Counted from the first letter of the stretch, positions 10,271 through 19,970 are shown. The stretch is DNA of 64,000 nucleotides from Bacteroides reticulotermitis JCM 10512 (GCF_000517545.1 NZ_BAIV01000025.1:32016-96015), one strand, 5' to 3'. Made by a program: numbers and translations. Notes: generated from the letters alone by a model not told the origin.

Positions 10271-12525
10271 CTAGGCAAGTTGCAACATCGTACGCACCTT
10301 TTCTCTTTCGCCTACCACCCAGACCAAATCATTCAGTTCGAAGGTTGTGTCCTTACTTAAAGAGATTAATTCATCATTACGTTCGATGGCTACCACCAGA
10401 CTGTTGAATTTCTCACCAATCTGCGAAGCAATGACTGTTTTTCCCAGGAAGGGGAAACTATCATCCACCGTAAACGAATGGAGATCGACCTCTTTAGACG
10501 ATTCTGTCTTTTGCTGTCCGGCAGGAACCACTTCCATTTGTTCACGGAACCGGGCCAACTGATCGTCCGTACCCACAGCCACCACTTGATCTTGCGGATA
10601 GAAGCATTCGTCCCCGCTCGGTATCTGAATCTTCACATCTCCACGGATGATCTTGACAATGTTAATCCCAAACTTCTCACGCAGAGCAAGTGTAGACAAC
10701 GGTTTGCCGACCAATTGCGAATAAGGTGAAACCTCAATGGGAAGCAGGTGAATATCTTTTTCACTAAACTCATCGTGGAAACTCGACTTTAACGGCGAAC
10801 GTTTTCTCATGGCCGTCTCCCGTTCATTCAGGTTAGTCAGGAAATGAGATTCAATCTTAGAGTACTGATTCAGATTGCTCCGGAAAAGCAAAATGAATAT
10901 CAGAACAGCCACCGCGATTATAATCCCCACCCCATAATTCAACTGGAGATAGTAGATCAGGACGGCAGATACAAACACAATGGCAATCGTGATACGCGAC
11001 AAAACCAAAGCGACCAAACGACCGCGGTTATACTTACTATCCTTCCAAAGACTCATAAACAGATTGGGCGAATTGTATTTGTTGGATATCAACGCCCACA
11101 AGAAAGGCGCCATTAGCAGCAGCGTTCCTACGCTGACTCCCACCCTTCCCCAGAAAGAGATAGAATCGACCCTGTTTTGAATCATCGGATAGACAACGTG
11201 AATAGAAAGCAGCAAGATAGCGGTCAGCAATACCGTATAGATTACTCCCTTCCCGAGATGAGCCTTAAATAGCTTCTTCCAGTCGCTATCGTGATTCACC
11301 GTTTTCTTTCCCGAAGTATAACTTGCCAGAAAATCTTTCGCCCGAGGCGGAAGAACCTTATAAAGCCATTCGCTGAACGGTTCCGCCAAGCGAATAAAGT
11401 AAGGAGTCGTAAACGTGGTGATAACCGATACCGCTACGATAATCGGATACACATAATCGTCGAGTACCTTTAAAGAGACACCTAACGCAGCGATAATAAA
11501 GGCGAACTCACCAATCTGCGCCAAGCTGAAGCCGGACTTAATAGAAGTCTTCAACGGCTGCCCGGACAGCAAAACCCCAAACGTGGAGAAAGTCGCCTTA
11601 CCGAATATAGTGACCAACGTGATAATGATGATCGGCCAGGAATAGTCTATCAACACAGCCGGATTAACCAACATACCGACCGACACAAAGAAGATCGCAC
11701 CAAATAAATCCTTAACAGGCTGAATGATGTGTTCGATATGTTCCGCCTCTACGGTTTCGGCCAGAATAGAACCCATAATGAACGCTCCCAGAGCAGCCGA
11801 GAAGCCTGTTTTAGTTGCCAGAACGACCATTCCCAAACAAAGTCCCAAAGCAATGATAAGCAAAGTCTCATTATTCATCAGCTTCCTCGTTTTCTTCAGG
11901 AAAGCCGGTATTAAAAATATTCCGATCAGGAACCAGAGAATAAGGAAGAACCCCACTTTCAGGATGCTCATAAACAACTCCTCGCCTACAAACTCCTGAC
12001 TAACTGCCATCGTAGAGAGAAGAACCATCATCAAGATGGCAATTAAATCCTCGACTACCAGCGTACCGAACACAATGGTCGTAAAGTGTTGTTTCCTTAG
12101 TCCTAAATCATCGAACGCCTTAATGATGATCGTTGTAGACGACATCGACAGCATTCCTCCAAGGAAGATCGAGTCCATCACCGACCAAGAGAGTAAACGC
12201 CCCACCAGAAAACCGACAATCAACATGGTGATGACCTCGGTTATAGCCGTTATAAAGGCGGAAGAGCTACATTGACCAATTTCTTAAAACTAAATTCCAG
12301 TCCGAGGGCAAAGAGTAGAAAGACAACTCCGATTTCGGCCCAGATGTTGACACTCTCCATGTCTACCACCGTCGGGAAGATGTTGATATAAGGTCCGGCC
12401 AGTAGTCCGGCTACAATATACCCCAGCACCAGGGGCTGTTTTAACCATTTAAAAATTAAAGTTATTACTCCTGCCGATATCAAAATCAGCGCAAGATCTG
12501 TTATAAGAGTTGGTAAATGAGACAT
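10271..12525 (-). pseudogene. CPA2-family cation/proton antiporter with C-terminal TrkA-C domains, frameshifted
   Basis: Inner-membrane monovalent cation/H+ antiporter of the KefB/GerN type. The N-terminal piece (start MSHLPTLITDLALILISAG at 12525) covers the first three helices, including PLVLGYIVAGLLAGP and FLLFALGLEFSFKKLV. The main piece carries the remaining helices with SMSSTTIIIKAFDDLGLRK and AALGAFIMGSILAETVEAE, then two cytosolic TrkA-C/RCK_C domains (about residues 560-640 and 660-750) that gate such transporters by ligand binding. The first frame stops early; the second frame reads SSSAFITAITEVITMLIVGF from about 12268. One missing base at 12268-12271 explains both. A -7 box sits at 12558-12565. 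Confidence 0.88.
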
Positions 12526-12557
12526 GCAATTTATGTTTATTAGTAATTGGGAATACA

Positions 12558-12565
12558 CAAAGATA
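12558..12565 (-). promoter_or_regulatory. -7 element for the antiporter gene
   Basis: Reads TATCTTTG on the minus strand, 32 nt before the chosen ATG at 12525, and so excludes the upstream in-frame start at 12558. No -33 box recognised. Confidence 0.5.
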
Positions 12566-12710
12566 GGAAACCACCCTTGGAGAACTAATTTAACTTATTA
12601 TTAAATAAAGTTTTTTATTATTTATTTAATGCTTTTCTTCCCTCTTTTGTTCAAAATAGAACTTTTAATAAAGTTTACACTTCGGTTTATTACATTTATC
12701 AGCCTATTTC

Positions 12711-12741
12711 TTTGTACTTCTTAAACTTCAGCTTATTTTTG
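12711..12741 (+). promoter_or_regulatory. Complete Bacteroides promoter (TTTG-N19-TATTTTTG)
   Basis: -33 TTTG at 12711-12714, 19-nt spacer, -7 TATTTTTG at 12734-12741, 26 nt before the DUF6078 ATG. Both elements and the spacing match the consensus. Confidence 0.75.
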
Positions 12742-12767
12742 TTGTATCCTAAATAAAAGAAAAAACT

Positions 12768-13202
12768 ATGCTTTCAGATTTCAATTATCAATCCGTGCCT
12801 TATGGCTTTAGTCATTGCCTCAACGGACAATGCAAACACGCAACCGAGTGTCTGCACTATCAAGTAGCACTCCATGTACCTACCGAATGCCGGTCTTTCA
12901 CACTGATCAATCCGGCCTACACAACTTCGGACAACGGAGACTGCCCGTGCTTCACTTCCGACCAACCCCTGCGTTTTGCCCGGGGAATTACTCATTTACT
13001 GGATAACATGACTCACAGCAACGCCCTCGCGGTGAAGCAAAAGATGCTTGCCCACTTCGGGAGGAACACATTCTACCGTATCAACCGGAAAGAGCGTGCC
13101 ATCAGTCCGAGCGAACAGCAGTACATCCGTCAGATATTCAAAGACAAAGGCCTCGACACAGAGCCTGTATACGATGAATACATCAAAGGATATGACTGGT
13201 AA
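12768..13202 (+). CDS. DUF6078-family protein
   Basis: A 144-residue cytosolic protein of a Bacteroidales-specific family with no known function. Recognisable family features are the N-terminal Cys motif FSHCLNGQCKHATECLHYQ (CxxxxCxxxxxC), a second pair in NGDCPCF, the block FARGITHLLDNMTHSNALAV and the C-terminal ISPSEQQYIRQIFKDKGL. The cysteines could bind a metal or cluster. It has its own promoter at 12711-12741 and is followed by the repeat array at 13232-13319. Confidence 0.85.
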   Translation: MLSDFNYQSVPYGFSHCLNGQCKHATECLHYQVALHVPTECRSFTLINPAYTTSDNGDCPCFTSDQPLRFARGITHLLDNMTHSNALAVKQKMLAHFGRNTFYRINRKERAISPSEQQYIRQIFKDKGLDTEPVYDEYIKGYDW

Positions 13203-13231
13203 GCTCCGGGGAAAGGAGTTGTTTCATCAGC

Positions 13232-13319
13232 ATGAAACTTTTTTCTCCTAGTGATGAGAATTTTTTCTCACCGGCATGAAACTTTTTTCTCACCCCTATG
13301 AAACAAAAGAAACTCCCGC
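13232..13319. repeat. Four-unit direct repeat with exact 22-nt period
   Basis: Units begin at 13232, 13254, 13276 and 13298. Their first 16-18 nt read ATGAAACTTTTTTCTCC, ATGAGAATTTTTTCTCAC, ATGAAACTTTTTTCTCAC and ATGAAACAAAAGAAACTC; the remaining 4-6 nt of each unit vary. The array fills the gap between the DUF6078 gene and the beta-lactamase gene. No gene, promoter box or terminator is otherwise visible in this 187-bp gap. Confidence 0.8.
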
Positions 13320-13389
13320 ATCTAACAGAAGACAACTCCGGTTGTATCAGTCAAAAACTCCCTAGTTCACACCAACTTCATTCGTAACC

Positions 13390-14315
13390 ATGAAAAGATT
13401 CATCAATAACAAATCAATGTTCGTCTCGCTACTTTGCCTTCTCCTACCCATAGGGCTACACGCCCGCCATTCCGAACTCAACACCCGACTTGCGCAAGCT
13501 ATCGAAGGAAGAAAGCAGAAGTCGGCATCGCTGTAATCATCGACGGGAAAGATACAATCGCCCTGAATAACGAAACGCGCTACCCAACCATGAGCGTATA
13601 CAAGTTTCATCAGGCATTGGCACTGGCTAACTATATGGAACAGCGGAATCTGCCCTTTGAAACGATACTGGGCATTACCCAATCGGATTTGAAGCCCGAC
13701 ACATACAGTCCGCTACGTGACCAATACCCCAACGGCGGAATCAACATGAGCGTTGCCGAATTATTGAAGTACACACTCCAGCAGAGCGACAACAATGCCT
13801 GCGATATTCTCTTCCGCTATCAAGGCGGTACGGGAGCGGTGAACCGTTACATCCATTCGCTGGGTATTACCGATTGCCTGATTAGTGCTACCGAAGAGGA
13901 GATGCACCAAGATCTCGAACGATGTTACCAGAACTGGACAACTCCCGTTGCCGCCGCCGGATTGGTGGATCTGTTTCTCCGCAAACCGTTGTTCGGAGCG
14001 GCTTACAAAGACTTTATCTACCAGACGATGGTGGAGTGTCAGACCGGAAAAGACCGTTTGCCGGCTCCGTTGACTGACAAAGGAGTCATTATCGGACATA
14101 AAACAGGGACCGGCGGTCTCAATGCCCAAGGACAACTGATCGGTACGAACGACATCGGTTTCATTCTGCTGCCCAACGGACACCGGTACAGCATCGCCGT
14201 CTTGATAAAAGACTCCGAAGAGAATCCGCAGGCAACGAGCGGCCTTATCGGAGAGATTTCACGCATCGTATACGAATATGTATTGAAACTCACCTCTGCA
14301 CCGACTCAACTCTAA
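13390..14315 (+). pseudogene. Class A beta-lactamase (CepA/CblA-like subclass A2), frameshifted
   Basis: Periplasmic serine beta-lactamase. The start at 13390 gives a signal peptide (MKRFINNKSMFVSLLCLLLP, cut near LHA-R). Family motifs are all present: active-site SxxK as SVYK in TMSVYKFHQAL, the SDN loop in LQQSDNNACDILF, the omega-loop Glu in TEEEMHQD, and KTG in GHKTGTGG. The protein is close in pattern to B. fragilis CepA (shared DLKPDTYSPLR and YQTMVECQTG blocks). The frame from 13390 stops at 13534-13536 while the main frame reads KAEVGIAVIIDG from 13515; one base missing in the AAAG stretch at 13512-13515 accounts for it, so a correct sequence probably encodes an active enzyme. Confidence 0.9.
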
Positions 14316-14497
14316 CATTCGGACGTACGAACCAAAGAGTTTGTTTTTGCATTTTGTAGAAGTAATTCTTTGGTAAGAGATTATTAATCCTTATTTTTAT
14401 CGAAAATATAGACTATACGCCGCATAACTACTCCCCGAAAGTCAAGTTATGCCGCAAGTAATGTATAGAACGAACGCTTTAGAAATACTAAACCAGC

Positions 14498-14977
14498 ATG
14501 CAGAAACGATTCAACCTACAACCGGGAGCCATTGCCGACCTCCCTCGGATGCAACAAACGTTTGAAGCCAGTGTGCGTCAGATGTGCAACCGGGATTATA
14601 CGGAAGCGCAACTCGATGCCTGGATCGGACGGGCAACTCCGTCTCGTTGGGAAGAATTGCTGACCGGTGACTTGCAGTTTCTCCTTGCCGAAGAAGAAGC
14701 AACCAAAGCCTTGGCCGGATTCACGTCAATCAATACCCAAGGATATCTGCACAGCATGTTCGTTCATCCCGATTATCAACGTCAGGGAGTAGCCACGCTC
14801 CTACTCAACGCCGCCGAAGCGTTTGCCCGTAAGCATGATGCGCCTTCCGTGCATTCGGAGGTGAGTCTGACCGCCCAACCGTTTTTTACGGCAAAGGGCT
14901 ATCACATTATAAAAGAACAAACCGTAAACATCCATCCCGAGAGCCTTCAAAATGCCGTGATGGAAAAGCAACTCTAA
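14498..14977 (+). CDS. GNAT-family N-acetyltransferase
   Basis: A 159-residue acetyl-CoA-dependent transferase. The acetyl-CoA binding motif is MFVHPDYQRQGVATLLLNAA (Q-x-x-G-x-A), preceded by the beta-strand FLLAEEEATKALAGFTSI. The C-terminal part TAKGYHIIKEQ is the usual strand 7 region. The substrate is unknown. It starts a run of four acetyltransferase-related genes; the next gene begins 10 bp downstream. In the 180-bp gap upstream there is a near-perfect 11-bp hairpin (14419-14429 with 14445-14455) without a T run. Confidence 0.88.
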   Translation: MQKRFNLQPGAIADLPRMQQTFEASVRQMCNRDYTEAQLDAWIGRATPSRWEELLTGDLQFLLAEEEATKALAGFTSINTQGYLHSMFVHPDYQRQGVATLLLNAAEAFARKHDAPSVHSEVSLTAQPFFTAKGYHIIKEQTVNIHPESLQNAVMEKQL

Positions 14978-14987
14978 CAAATTCATT

Positions 14988-16325
14988 ATGAGATTACATC
15001 ACATTGCTATATGGACTTTCCGTCTGGAAGAGATGAAAGAATTCTATGTTCGTTACTTTCACGGAGAAAGTAACGAGAAGTATATCAATCCCCGTAAGAA
15101 GTTCGAATCGTACTTCATCTCTTTCGAGAATGGAATATCCATCGAATTGATGAGCCGTGCCGACGTGCAAAACACGCCGATAGAAGAGAACAGACTCGGC
15201 CTGACTCATTTTGCCTTTACGTTCTCCAGTCCGGAGCAGGTTCTGCAATTCACCGAACAGATGCGTTCCGCAGGTTACCCCATAGTAGGCGAGCCACGGA
15301 CATCGGGCGACGGCTATTTTGAAAGCGTTGTCCTCGATCCCGACGGCAATCGCATCGAATGTGTCTATTCGCCGGTCACGATACCGAACAAAGAGATAGA
15401 CACCGAACGCCTCTTATTGCGTCCGTTTCGCGATAGTGACGCAGAAGCTTTCTTCGCTTGCTGCCGGAATCCGAAGTTAGGAGATAATGCCGGATGGAAA
15501 CCGCACGAGACTTTGGAAGAGTCGCGGGAGATTCTTCATTCCGTATTCATTGGGTACAACGCTTGGGCTATCATTCTAAAAGAGACAGACGAACTGGTGG
15601 GTTGTGTCGGACTTGTTCCGGACCCGAAACGGGAGAATCCACAGGTGAATATGTTGGGGTATTGGCTCAACGAACCCTATTGGGGCAAAGGATATATGAG
15701 TGAAGCCGTGCAAGCTGTCAGCCGATACGGCTTCGAGGAATTGGGTCTCAGCCTCATCACCGCCAATTGTTACCCTCACAACGAACGTTCGCAACATGTG
15801 TTGAAACGGAACGGTTTCCTATACGAAGGAGTTCTCCGACAGGCGGAAATCACGTATGACGGACACATCTACGATCATCAGTGTTATTATCTTCTGCCGG
15901 TAACCCAACCGACTGCGGAAGATCATGAAGAGATACTTCAATTGTGGGAAGCGTCTGTACGCCATACGCATCATTTCCTGACCGAAGAGGATATTCAGTT
16001 CTACAAACCGCTGATACAAAACCAATATCTGAAGTCGGTCGACCTCTATGTTTGCAAAGATATTCACGGACGGATAGCCGCTTTTATGGGGCTTAGTGAC
16101 GAACTCATTGAAATGTTGTTTGTACATCCCGACCAGCAAACCCAAGGGTACGGCAAGCGGTTGGTAGAGTATGCGGGCAAAGAGAAGTCGATCCGTCAGG
16201 TGGACGTCAACGAGCAGAATGAGAAAGCGCTTCAATTCTATCTTCACCTCGGATTCCATGTTGTCGGAAGAGACGACACGGACGGTGCAGGTAAACCATT
16301 TCCGATTTTACACCTCAAACGATAA
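14988..16325 (+). CDS. Three-domain fusion: VOC/glyoxalase + RimJ-type GNAT + second GNAT
   Basis: A 445-residue protein made of three modules that are normally separate. Residues ~1-128 are a vicinal-oxygen-chelate (glyoxalase/bleomycin-resistance) fold with HHIAIWTFRLEEMKEFYVRY, the metal-ligand-like Glu in FENGISIELMSR and DPDGNRIECVY at its end. Residues ~135-300 are a RimJ/RimL-type acetyltransferase (TERLLLRPFRDSDAEAFFAC, acetyl-CoA loop WGKGYMSEAVQAV, RNGFLYEGVLRQA). Residues ~305-445 are a PhnO-like GNAT (EEILQLWEASVRHTHHFLTE, LFVHPDQQTQGYGKRLVEYA). Because single-base losses are frequent in this window, stop-codon loss at either junction cannot be excluded. Start follows the previous gene by 10 bp, implying an operon. 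Confidence 0.85.
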   Translation: MRLHHIAIWTFRLEEMKEFYVRYFHGESNEKYINPRKKFESYFISFENGISIELMSRADVQNTPIEENRLGLTHFAFTFSSPEQVLQFTEQMRSAGYPIVGEPRTSGDGYFESVVLDPDGNRIECVYSPVTIPNKEIDTERLLLRPFRDSDAEAFFACCRNPKLGDNAGWKPHETLEESREILHSVFIGYNAWAIILKETDELVGCVGLVPDPKRENPQVNMLGYWLNEPYWGKGYMSEAVQAVSRYGFEELGLSLITANCYPHNERSQHVLKRNGFLYEGVLRQAEITYDGHIYDHQCYYLLPVTQPTAEDHEEILQLWEASVRHTHHFLTEEDIQFYKPLIQNQYLKSVDLYVCKDIHGRIAAFMGLSDELIEMLFVHPDQQTQGYGKRLVEYAGKEKSIRQVDVNEQNEKALQFYLHLGFHVVGRDDTDGAGKPFPILHLKR

Positions 16326-16346
16326 GCAACTAGCAACTACCCGACT

Positions 16347-16832
16347 ATGGATCTGCGAACCAAACTGTCCGAACGCATACATATCAAAGATATTCTGGTA
16401 ACTCTTCATCAGGTGCAAGAGAATACGCTACTGCGTGAAGAGCTTTACCGGCTTATCTTCGATAAAGAAGATACCATCTCTTATCAGGCTTTGTGGATGT
16501 GCACGCATTTCCGGGAAGCGGAAATAGCCTGGCTTTCCGGGAAGCAGAACGAACTGATTGACGCGGCACTCGTTTGCTCACATACGGGGAAACGGCGGTT
16601 GATCTTGAGTTTGATTTATCAACAGCCCGCAAGTGATCCTCCGCGAGTGGATTTTCTGGACTTTTGCATGGAGCACATGATGTCTCGGGAAGAACCTCCC
16701 GCCATACAAGCGCTCTGCATCAAGTTGTGTTATGAATTAACACGTAACATTCCCGAACTCCAACAGGAGTTGCGCCTCCTGTTGGAAATGCTGGAGCCGG
16801 ACATGGTATCTCCTGCTCAAGCTCCGCATTGA
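16347..16832 (+). CDS. HEAT-like/alpha-helical hypothetical protein
   Basis: A 161-residue, mostly helical protein (KDILVTLHQVQENTLLREEL, LWMCTHFREAEIAWLSGKQ, PPAIQALCIKLCYELTRNIP) that resembles short HEAT-repeat or DNA-alkylation-repair-like proteins of Bacteroides; function unknown. The annotated end (SPAQAPH) looks wrong for the family: another frame gives SSALRNTLKAIK, a natural helical C-terminus, so a base may be missing at about 16813-16816. That corrected frame has no stop before the next GNAT start, so either a fusion or a second error would be required. Confidence 0.6.
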   Translation: MDLRTKLSERIHIKDILVTLHQVQENTLLREELYRLIFDKEDTISYQALWMCTHFREAEIAWLSGKQNELIDAALVCSHTGKRRLILSLIYQQPASDPPRVDFLDFCMEHMMSREEPPAIQALCIKLCYELTRNIPELQQELRLLLEMLEPDMVSPAQAPH

Positions 16833-16882
16833 GAAACACCTTGAAAGCGATAAAAGTAGAAACTTCTAAAAGAAAAGAACAG

Positions 16883-17398
16883 ATGATTATCATACAACAA
16901 GAAACATACACCTTGCGTACTTGGGAACCAGCAGACGCACCTTCCCTTGCCCAACAACTCAACAACAAAAAGCTCTGGGATAACTGTCGGGATGGGTTGC
17001 CTTTTCCGTATTCACAAGAGGATGGCGACTTTTTCATTCAACTGGTTAAGCAAAAAGATGGTGTACACGATTTCTGTATCGAGGTTGAAGGAAAAGCGGT
17101 CGGGAATATCGGGTTTGTACCCGGCAATGACGTCGAACGATTCAGCGCCGAAGTGGGTTATATACTCGGAGAATCGTATTGGAACCGGGGGATCATGACC
17201 GATGCGTTACGGGAAGCCATCAGCTACTATTTCGAAACGACTGACATCGTCAGGCTCTTCGCGTTCATATTCGAATACAATCCCGCCTCGATGAGAGTGT
17301 TGGAGAAAGTCGGTTTCTCAAAGGTCGGAATCATGCATCGGGCTGTTTATAAGAATGATCAGTTCTGGGACGGACATTACTACGAACTACTCAAATAG
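16883..17398 (+). CDS. RimJ/RimL-type GNAT N-acetyltransferase
   Basis: A 171-residue acetyltransferase starting MIIIQQETYTLRTWEPADAP. The acetyl-CoA region is VGYILGESYWNRGIMTDALR (W-N-R-G-I-M variant of the WGKGY loop) and the C-terminal strand is EYNPASMRVLEKVGF followed by GIMHRAVYKNDQFWDGHYY. Such enzymes modify protein N-termini or small amines; the substrate is not evident. The ATG at 16883 is chosen over a TTG at 16829 because the region between reads as the tail of the upstream helical protein. It ends the acetyltransferase cluster. Confidence 0.88.
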   Translation: MIIIQQETYTLRTWEPADAPSLAQQLNNKKLWDNCRDGLPFPYSQEDGDFFIQLVKQKDGVHDFCIEVEGKAVGNIGFVPGNDVERFSAEVGYILGESYWNRGIMTDALREAISYYFETTDIVRLFAFIFEYNPASMRVLEKVGFSKVGIMHRAVYKNDQFWDGHYYELLK

Positions 17399-17570
17399 CC
17401 TGTTGCCCGAAAGTAGGAGTTGCCTAAAACCCAGCCCTGCCCCTTTTAAGCCTTACAGCCTATAAAAATGAATCGCAAAGAGGCCTTCATAAACCTCCGG
17501 CTCCATTCCACGTTCCTTGTGAACAGGGGTAATTCATTCCGTAAACGTCTAAGCCGTATACCAATAGCAA

Positions 17571-17597
17571 GGGCTGTCCCCATTTGGCGGACAGCCC
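17571..17597. terminator. 9-bp hairpin between convergent genes
   Basis: GGGCTGTCC (17571-17579) pairs perfectly with 17589-17597; T-rich sequence follows on the plus strand and A/T-rich sequence flanks it on both sides. It lies between the GNAT gene and the MaoC gene, which face each other. The rest of the 279-bp gap shows nothing. Confidence 0.6.
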
Positions 17598-17677
17598 CTA
17601 TTTATCTCATAATCTGTAAGTGCTGATTATATGTCAACAGAGTAATCGATGGTTTTCATCCGGCAAATCCCCGGTAA

Positions 17678-18141
17678 TTATTCAAAATAATATAAGAATA
17701 CGGCGATGCCGTCAAGTGCTTTCTTTGGTTGGTCTTTTATCTCAATAGCAAACTTGATCTCAGCTTTTGCCACACCGCGCAGGTTTGTCAGCGAGTGAAG
17801 AGAAGCTACCAGCCGAATACTTTGTCCGGACAATACAGCCTGTCCGAATTTCATCTTATCGATACCGTAGTTAATCATCATCTTCAAGTTGTTCACTTCA
17901 ATAATTTGGTTCCACAGGTAAGGAAGCATAGACAGAGTCAGGTAACCATGCGCAATCGTGCTCTGGTAAGGGGTGTCTGTCTTGGCGCGTTCTACATCTA
18001 CATGAATCCATTGATGGTCCAGTGTTGCGTCGGCAAACAAATTAATGCGTTCCTGCGAAAGCTCTACGTAGTCGGATACACCAATCTGTTGTCCAACCAT
18101 TTTCTCAAATTCTTCGTATGATTGATAATAACTTTATTCAT
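17678..18141 (-). pseudogene. MaoC-like dehydratase (hot-dog fold), frameshifted near its start
   Basis: Enoyl-CoA hydratase-type protein, about 153 residues when restored. The core carries the family signature TLDHQWIHVDVERAKTDTPY (D-H-x-x-x-H catalytic pair) and IAHGYLTLSMLPYLWNQI. The open frame starts at an internal Met (18100). Upstream, another frame reads MNKVIIN from an ATG at 18141 and the downstream frame reads YEEFEKMVGQQ; joining them needs one base at about 18120 and gives the normal N-terminus of the family. A -7 element at 18182-18189 sits 40 nt before that ATG and supports it. Confidence 0.85.
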
Positions 18142-18181
18142 CGTTCCACTATTTTATGGGGGTTATACATCTAATGGGGAG

Positions 18182-18189
18182 CAAAAATA
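18182..18189 (-). promoter_or_regulatory. -7 element for the MaoC gene
   Basis: Reads TATTTTTG on the minus strand, 40 nt upstream of the restored start at 18141. Confidence 0.45.
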
Positions 18190-18295
18190 GAGAAAAAAAC
18201 AAGATGTCCCCATTTTACTCAACAAAATAAAGGTATCTTACCCTTTTCCCGCTAACTCCGGGTGCGAAGAAGGGGCAAGTTTCAGAGATTTACCC

Positions 18296-18303
18296 TATTT
18301 TTG
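18296..18303 (+). promoter_or_regulatory. -7 element for the pseudouridine synthase gene
   Basis: TATTTTTG, 26 nt before the ATG at 18330; the -33 position has no TTTG. Confidence 0.45.
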
Positions 18304-18329
18304 CATCACAATCAATCCGTGTCTAATTC

Positions 18330-19970
18330 ATGTTGCATTTATTAAAAGAGCCCGTTCCACAGATTCCGCTACCGGAGAAGTTTACATATCCTTTTCACTA
18401 TACGCCGCATCCGCTTTGCGTGGAGGCTGCTGAAGAGGTAAAAGCCTACATCGCCAAGCAGGAAGAATGGAAGGAAGAACTGGCTTCAGGCAAAATGTTC
18501 GGTGTATTGATTGTGCAAACGCCGCAAAGTCCCACAGGTATCGGCTATCTGGCAGCGTTCTCCGGCAACCTCGCCGGGAAGAATTTACATCCTTTCTTCG
18601 TTCCGCCCATCTATGACCTGCTACAGCCCGACGGTTTCTTTCGGGTAGAGGAGGAACAGATTTCCGCTATAAACAGTCGCATTACCGCCTTGGAGCATAC
18701 CGAGCGGTATCTCGAACTTAACAATCAGCTCAAAGCCGCAACCAAGCAGGCTTGCCAGGAACTTGCGAGTGCTAAAGCGGAACTTAAAGAAGCGAAAGAG
18801 AACCGGGAACTCCGACGTCGCTCCGACGAACAGCTTTCCGAAGAAGAACAGGCAGCCCTCATCCGGGAAAGTCAATTCCAGAAAGCGGAGTTCAAACGGC
18901 TGGAACGTGCATGGAAGCAACAGATTGAAACACTTGAAACCGAACTTAGTAAATATCGGACGGAGATAAGCGCACTGAAAAAAGAACGCAAAACTCGTTC
19001 GGCCGCTTTGCAACAGAAGTTGTTCGAACAATTTCGGATGCTGAACGCCAAGGGAGAAGTGAACGATCTCTGTTCCATCTTCGAGCGGACTGTTCATAAA
19101 ACTCCTCCAAGCGGAGCGGGCGAATGTGCGCTACCCAAACTCTTACAATATGCTTTTCTTCACCAACTCAAACCGTTGGCTATGGCGGAGTTCTGGTGGG
19201 GCGACTCTCCAAAGAACGAAATACGCACGCATGGTTACTACTACCCTTCCTGTAAAGGTAAGTGCGAACCGATCTTGCAACATATGCTTCAAGGGCTGGA
19301 AGTAGATGCGAATCCGCTCTCCGAAAATATACATAAGGACACGGATATAGAGATTGTTTTTGAAGATGAATGGTTGGTGGTTATTAATAAACCGCCCGGT
19401 ATGCTATCCGTTCCGGGCAAAGAAGATCAGATCGACTCGGTCTACCAAAGACTAAGGGAACAATATCCACTAGCTACCGGCCCCATGATTGTTCACCGAT
19501 TGGATATGGCGACTTCCGGTTTGTTACTTATAGCCAAGAGCAAGGAGGTGCATCAGGAGTTACAGGCGCAGTTTGAAAATCGAAGTATAAAGAAACGTTA
19601 TGTAGCTTTGCTCGATGGAAAGATAAGCCGAGTCGGAAAGAGTGGAAAGATTGAGTTGCCCATTTGCCCCAATCCGCTTGATCGGCCCCGGCAAATGGTT
19701 AGCGAGGTTTACGGTAAACCGGCCGTTACCGAATATCGTATACTGGAAACTTCTGCGGAGCGAACCCGCATCGCTTTTTATCCGCTAACGGGGCGTACAC
19801 ACCAACTACGCGTACATGCCGCCCATTCACAAGGATTAGCCTGCCCCATCGTAGGAGACGAACTTTACGGTCGAAGAGCGGATCGGCTTTATCTGCATGC
19901 CGAGTTTCTGGAGTTCCGTCATCCGGTTCACAAGCATCTCGTCTGCGTGCAAAAGGAAGCGGACTTCTGA
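18330..19970 (+). CDS. RluA-family RNA pseudouridine synthase with long coiled-coil N-terminal region
   Basis: Converts uridine to pseudouridine in rRNA or tRNA. The catalytic domain is at residues ~335-546: VFEDEWLVVINKPPGMLSVP, the active-site motif VHRLDMATSGLLLIAK (catalytic Asp) and the C-terminal LTGRTHQLRVHAAHSQGLAC. The N-terminal ~330 residues are unusual: an initial domain (GVLIVQTPQSPTGIGYLAAF) is followed by a charged coiled coil at ~110-235 (repeated Glu/Lys/Arg heptads) and a Cys-bearing segment (YPSCKGKCEPILQHML). This long form occurs in Bacteroidales; which RNA position it modifies is not known to me. Confidence 0.9.
   Translation: MLHLLKEPVPQIPLPEKFTYPFHYTPHPLCVEAAEEVKAYIAKQEEWKEELASGKMFGVLIVQTPQSPTGIGYLAAFSGNLAGKNLHPFFVPPIYDLLQPDGFFRVEEEQISAINSRITALEHTERYLELNNQLKAATKQACQELASAKAELKEAKENRELRRRSDEQLSEEEQAALIRESQFQKAEFKRLERAWKQQIETLETELSKYRTEISALKKERKTRSAALQQKLFEQFRMLNAKGEVNDLCSIFERTVHKTPPSGAGECALPKLLQYAFLHQLKPLAMAEFWWGDSPKNEIRTHGYYYPSCKGKCEPILQHMLQGLEVDANPLSENIHKDTDIEIVFEDEWLVVINKPPGMLSVPGKEDQIDSVYQRLREQYPLATGPMIVHRLDMATSGLLLIAKSKEVHQELQAQFENRSIKKRYVALLDGKISRVGKSGKIELPICPNPLDRPRQMVSEVYGKPAVTEYRILETSAERTRIAFYPLTGRTHQLRVHAAHSQGLACPIVGDELYGRRADRLYLHAEFLEFRHPVHKHLVCVQKEADF

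Noticed and set aside
13232..13319. CRISPR array
   Set aside because: Units are 22 nt with no unique spacers between conserved repeats and no cas genes are present; they are contiguous tandem repeats.
12768..17398. Recently acquired resistance island
   Set aside because: Gene content suggests detoxification, but there is no transposase, direct flanking repeat or obvious composition change, and promoters are of the host type.
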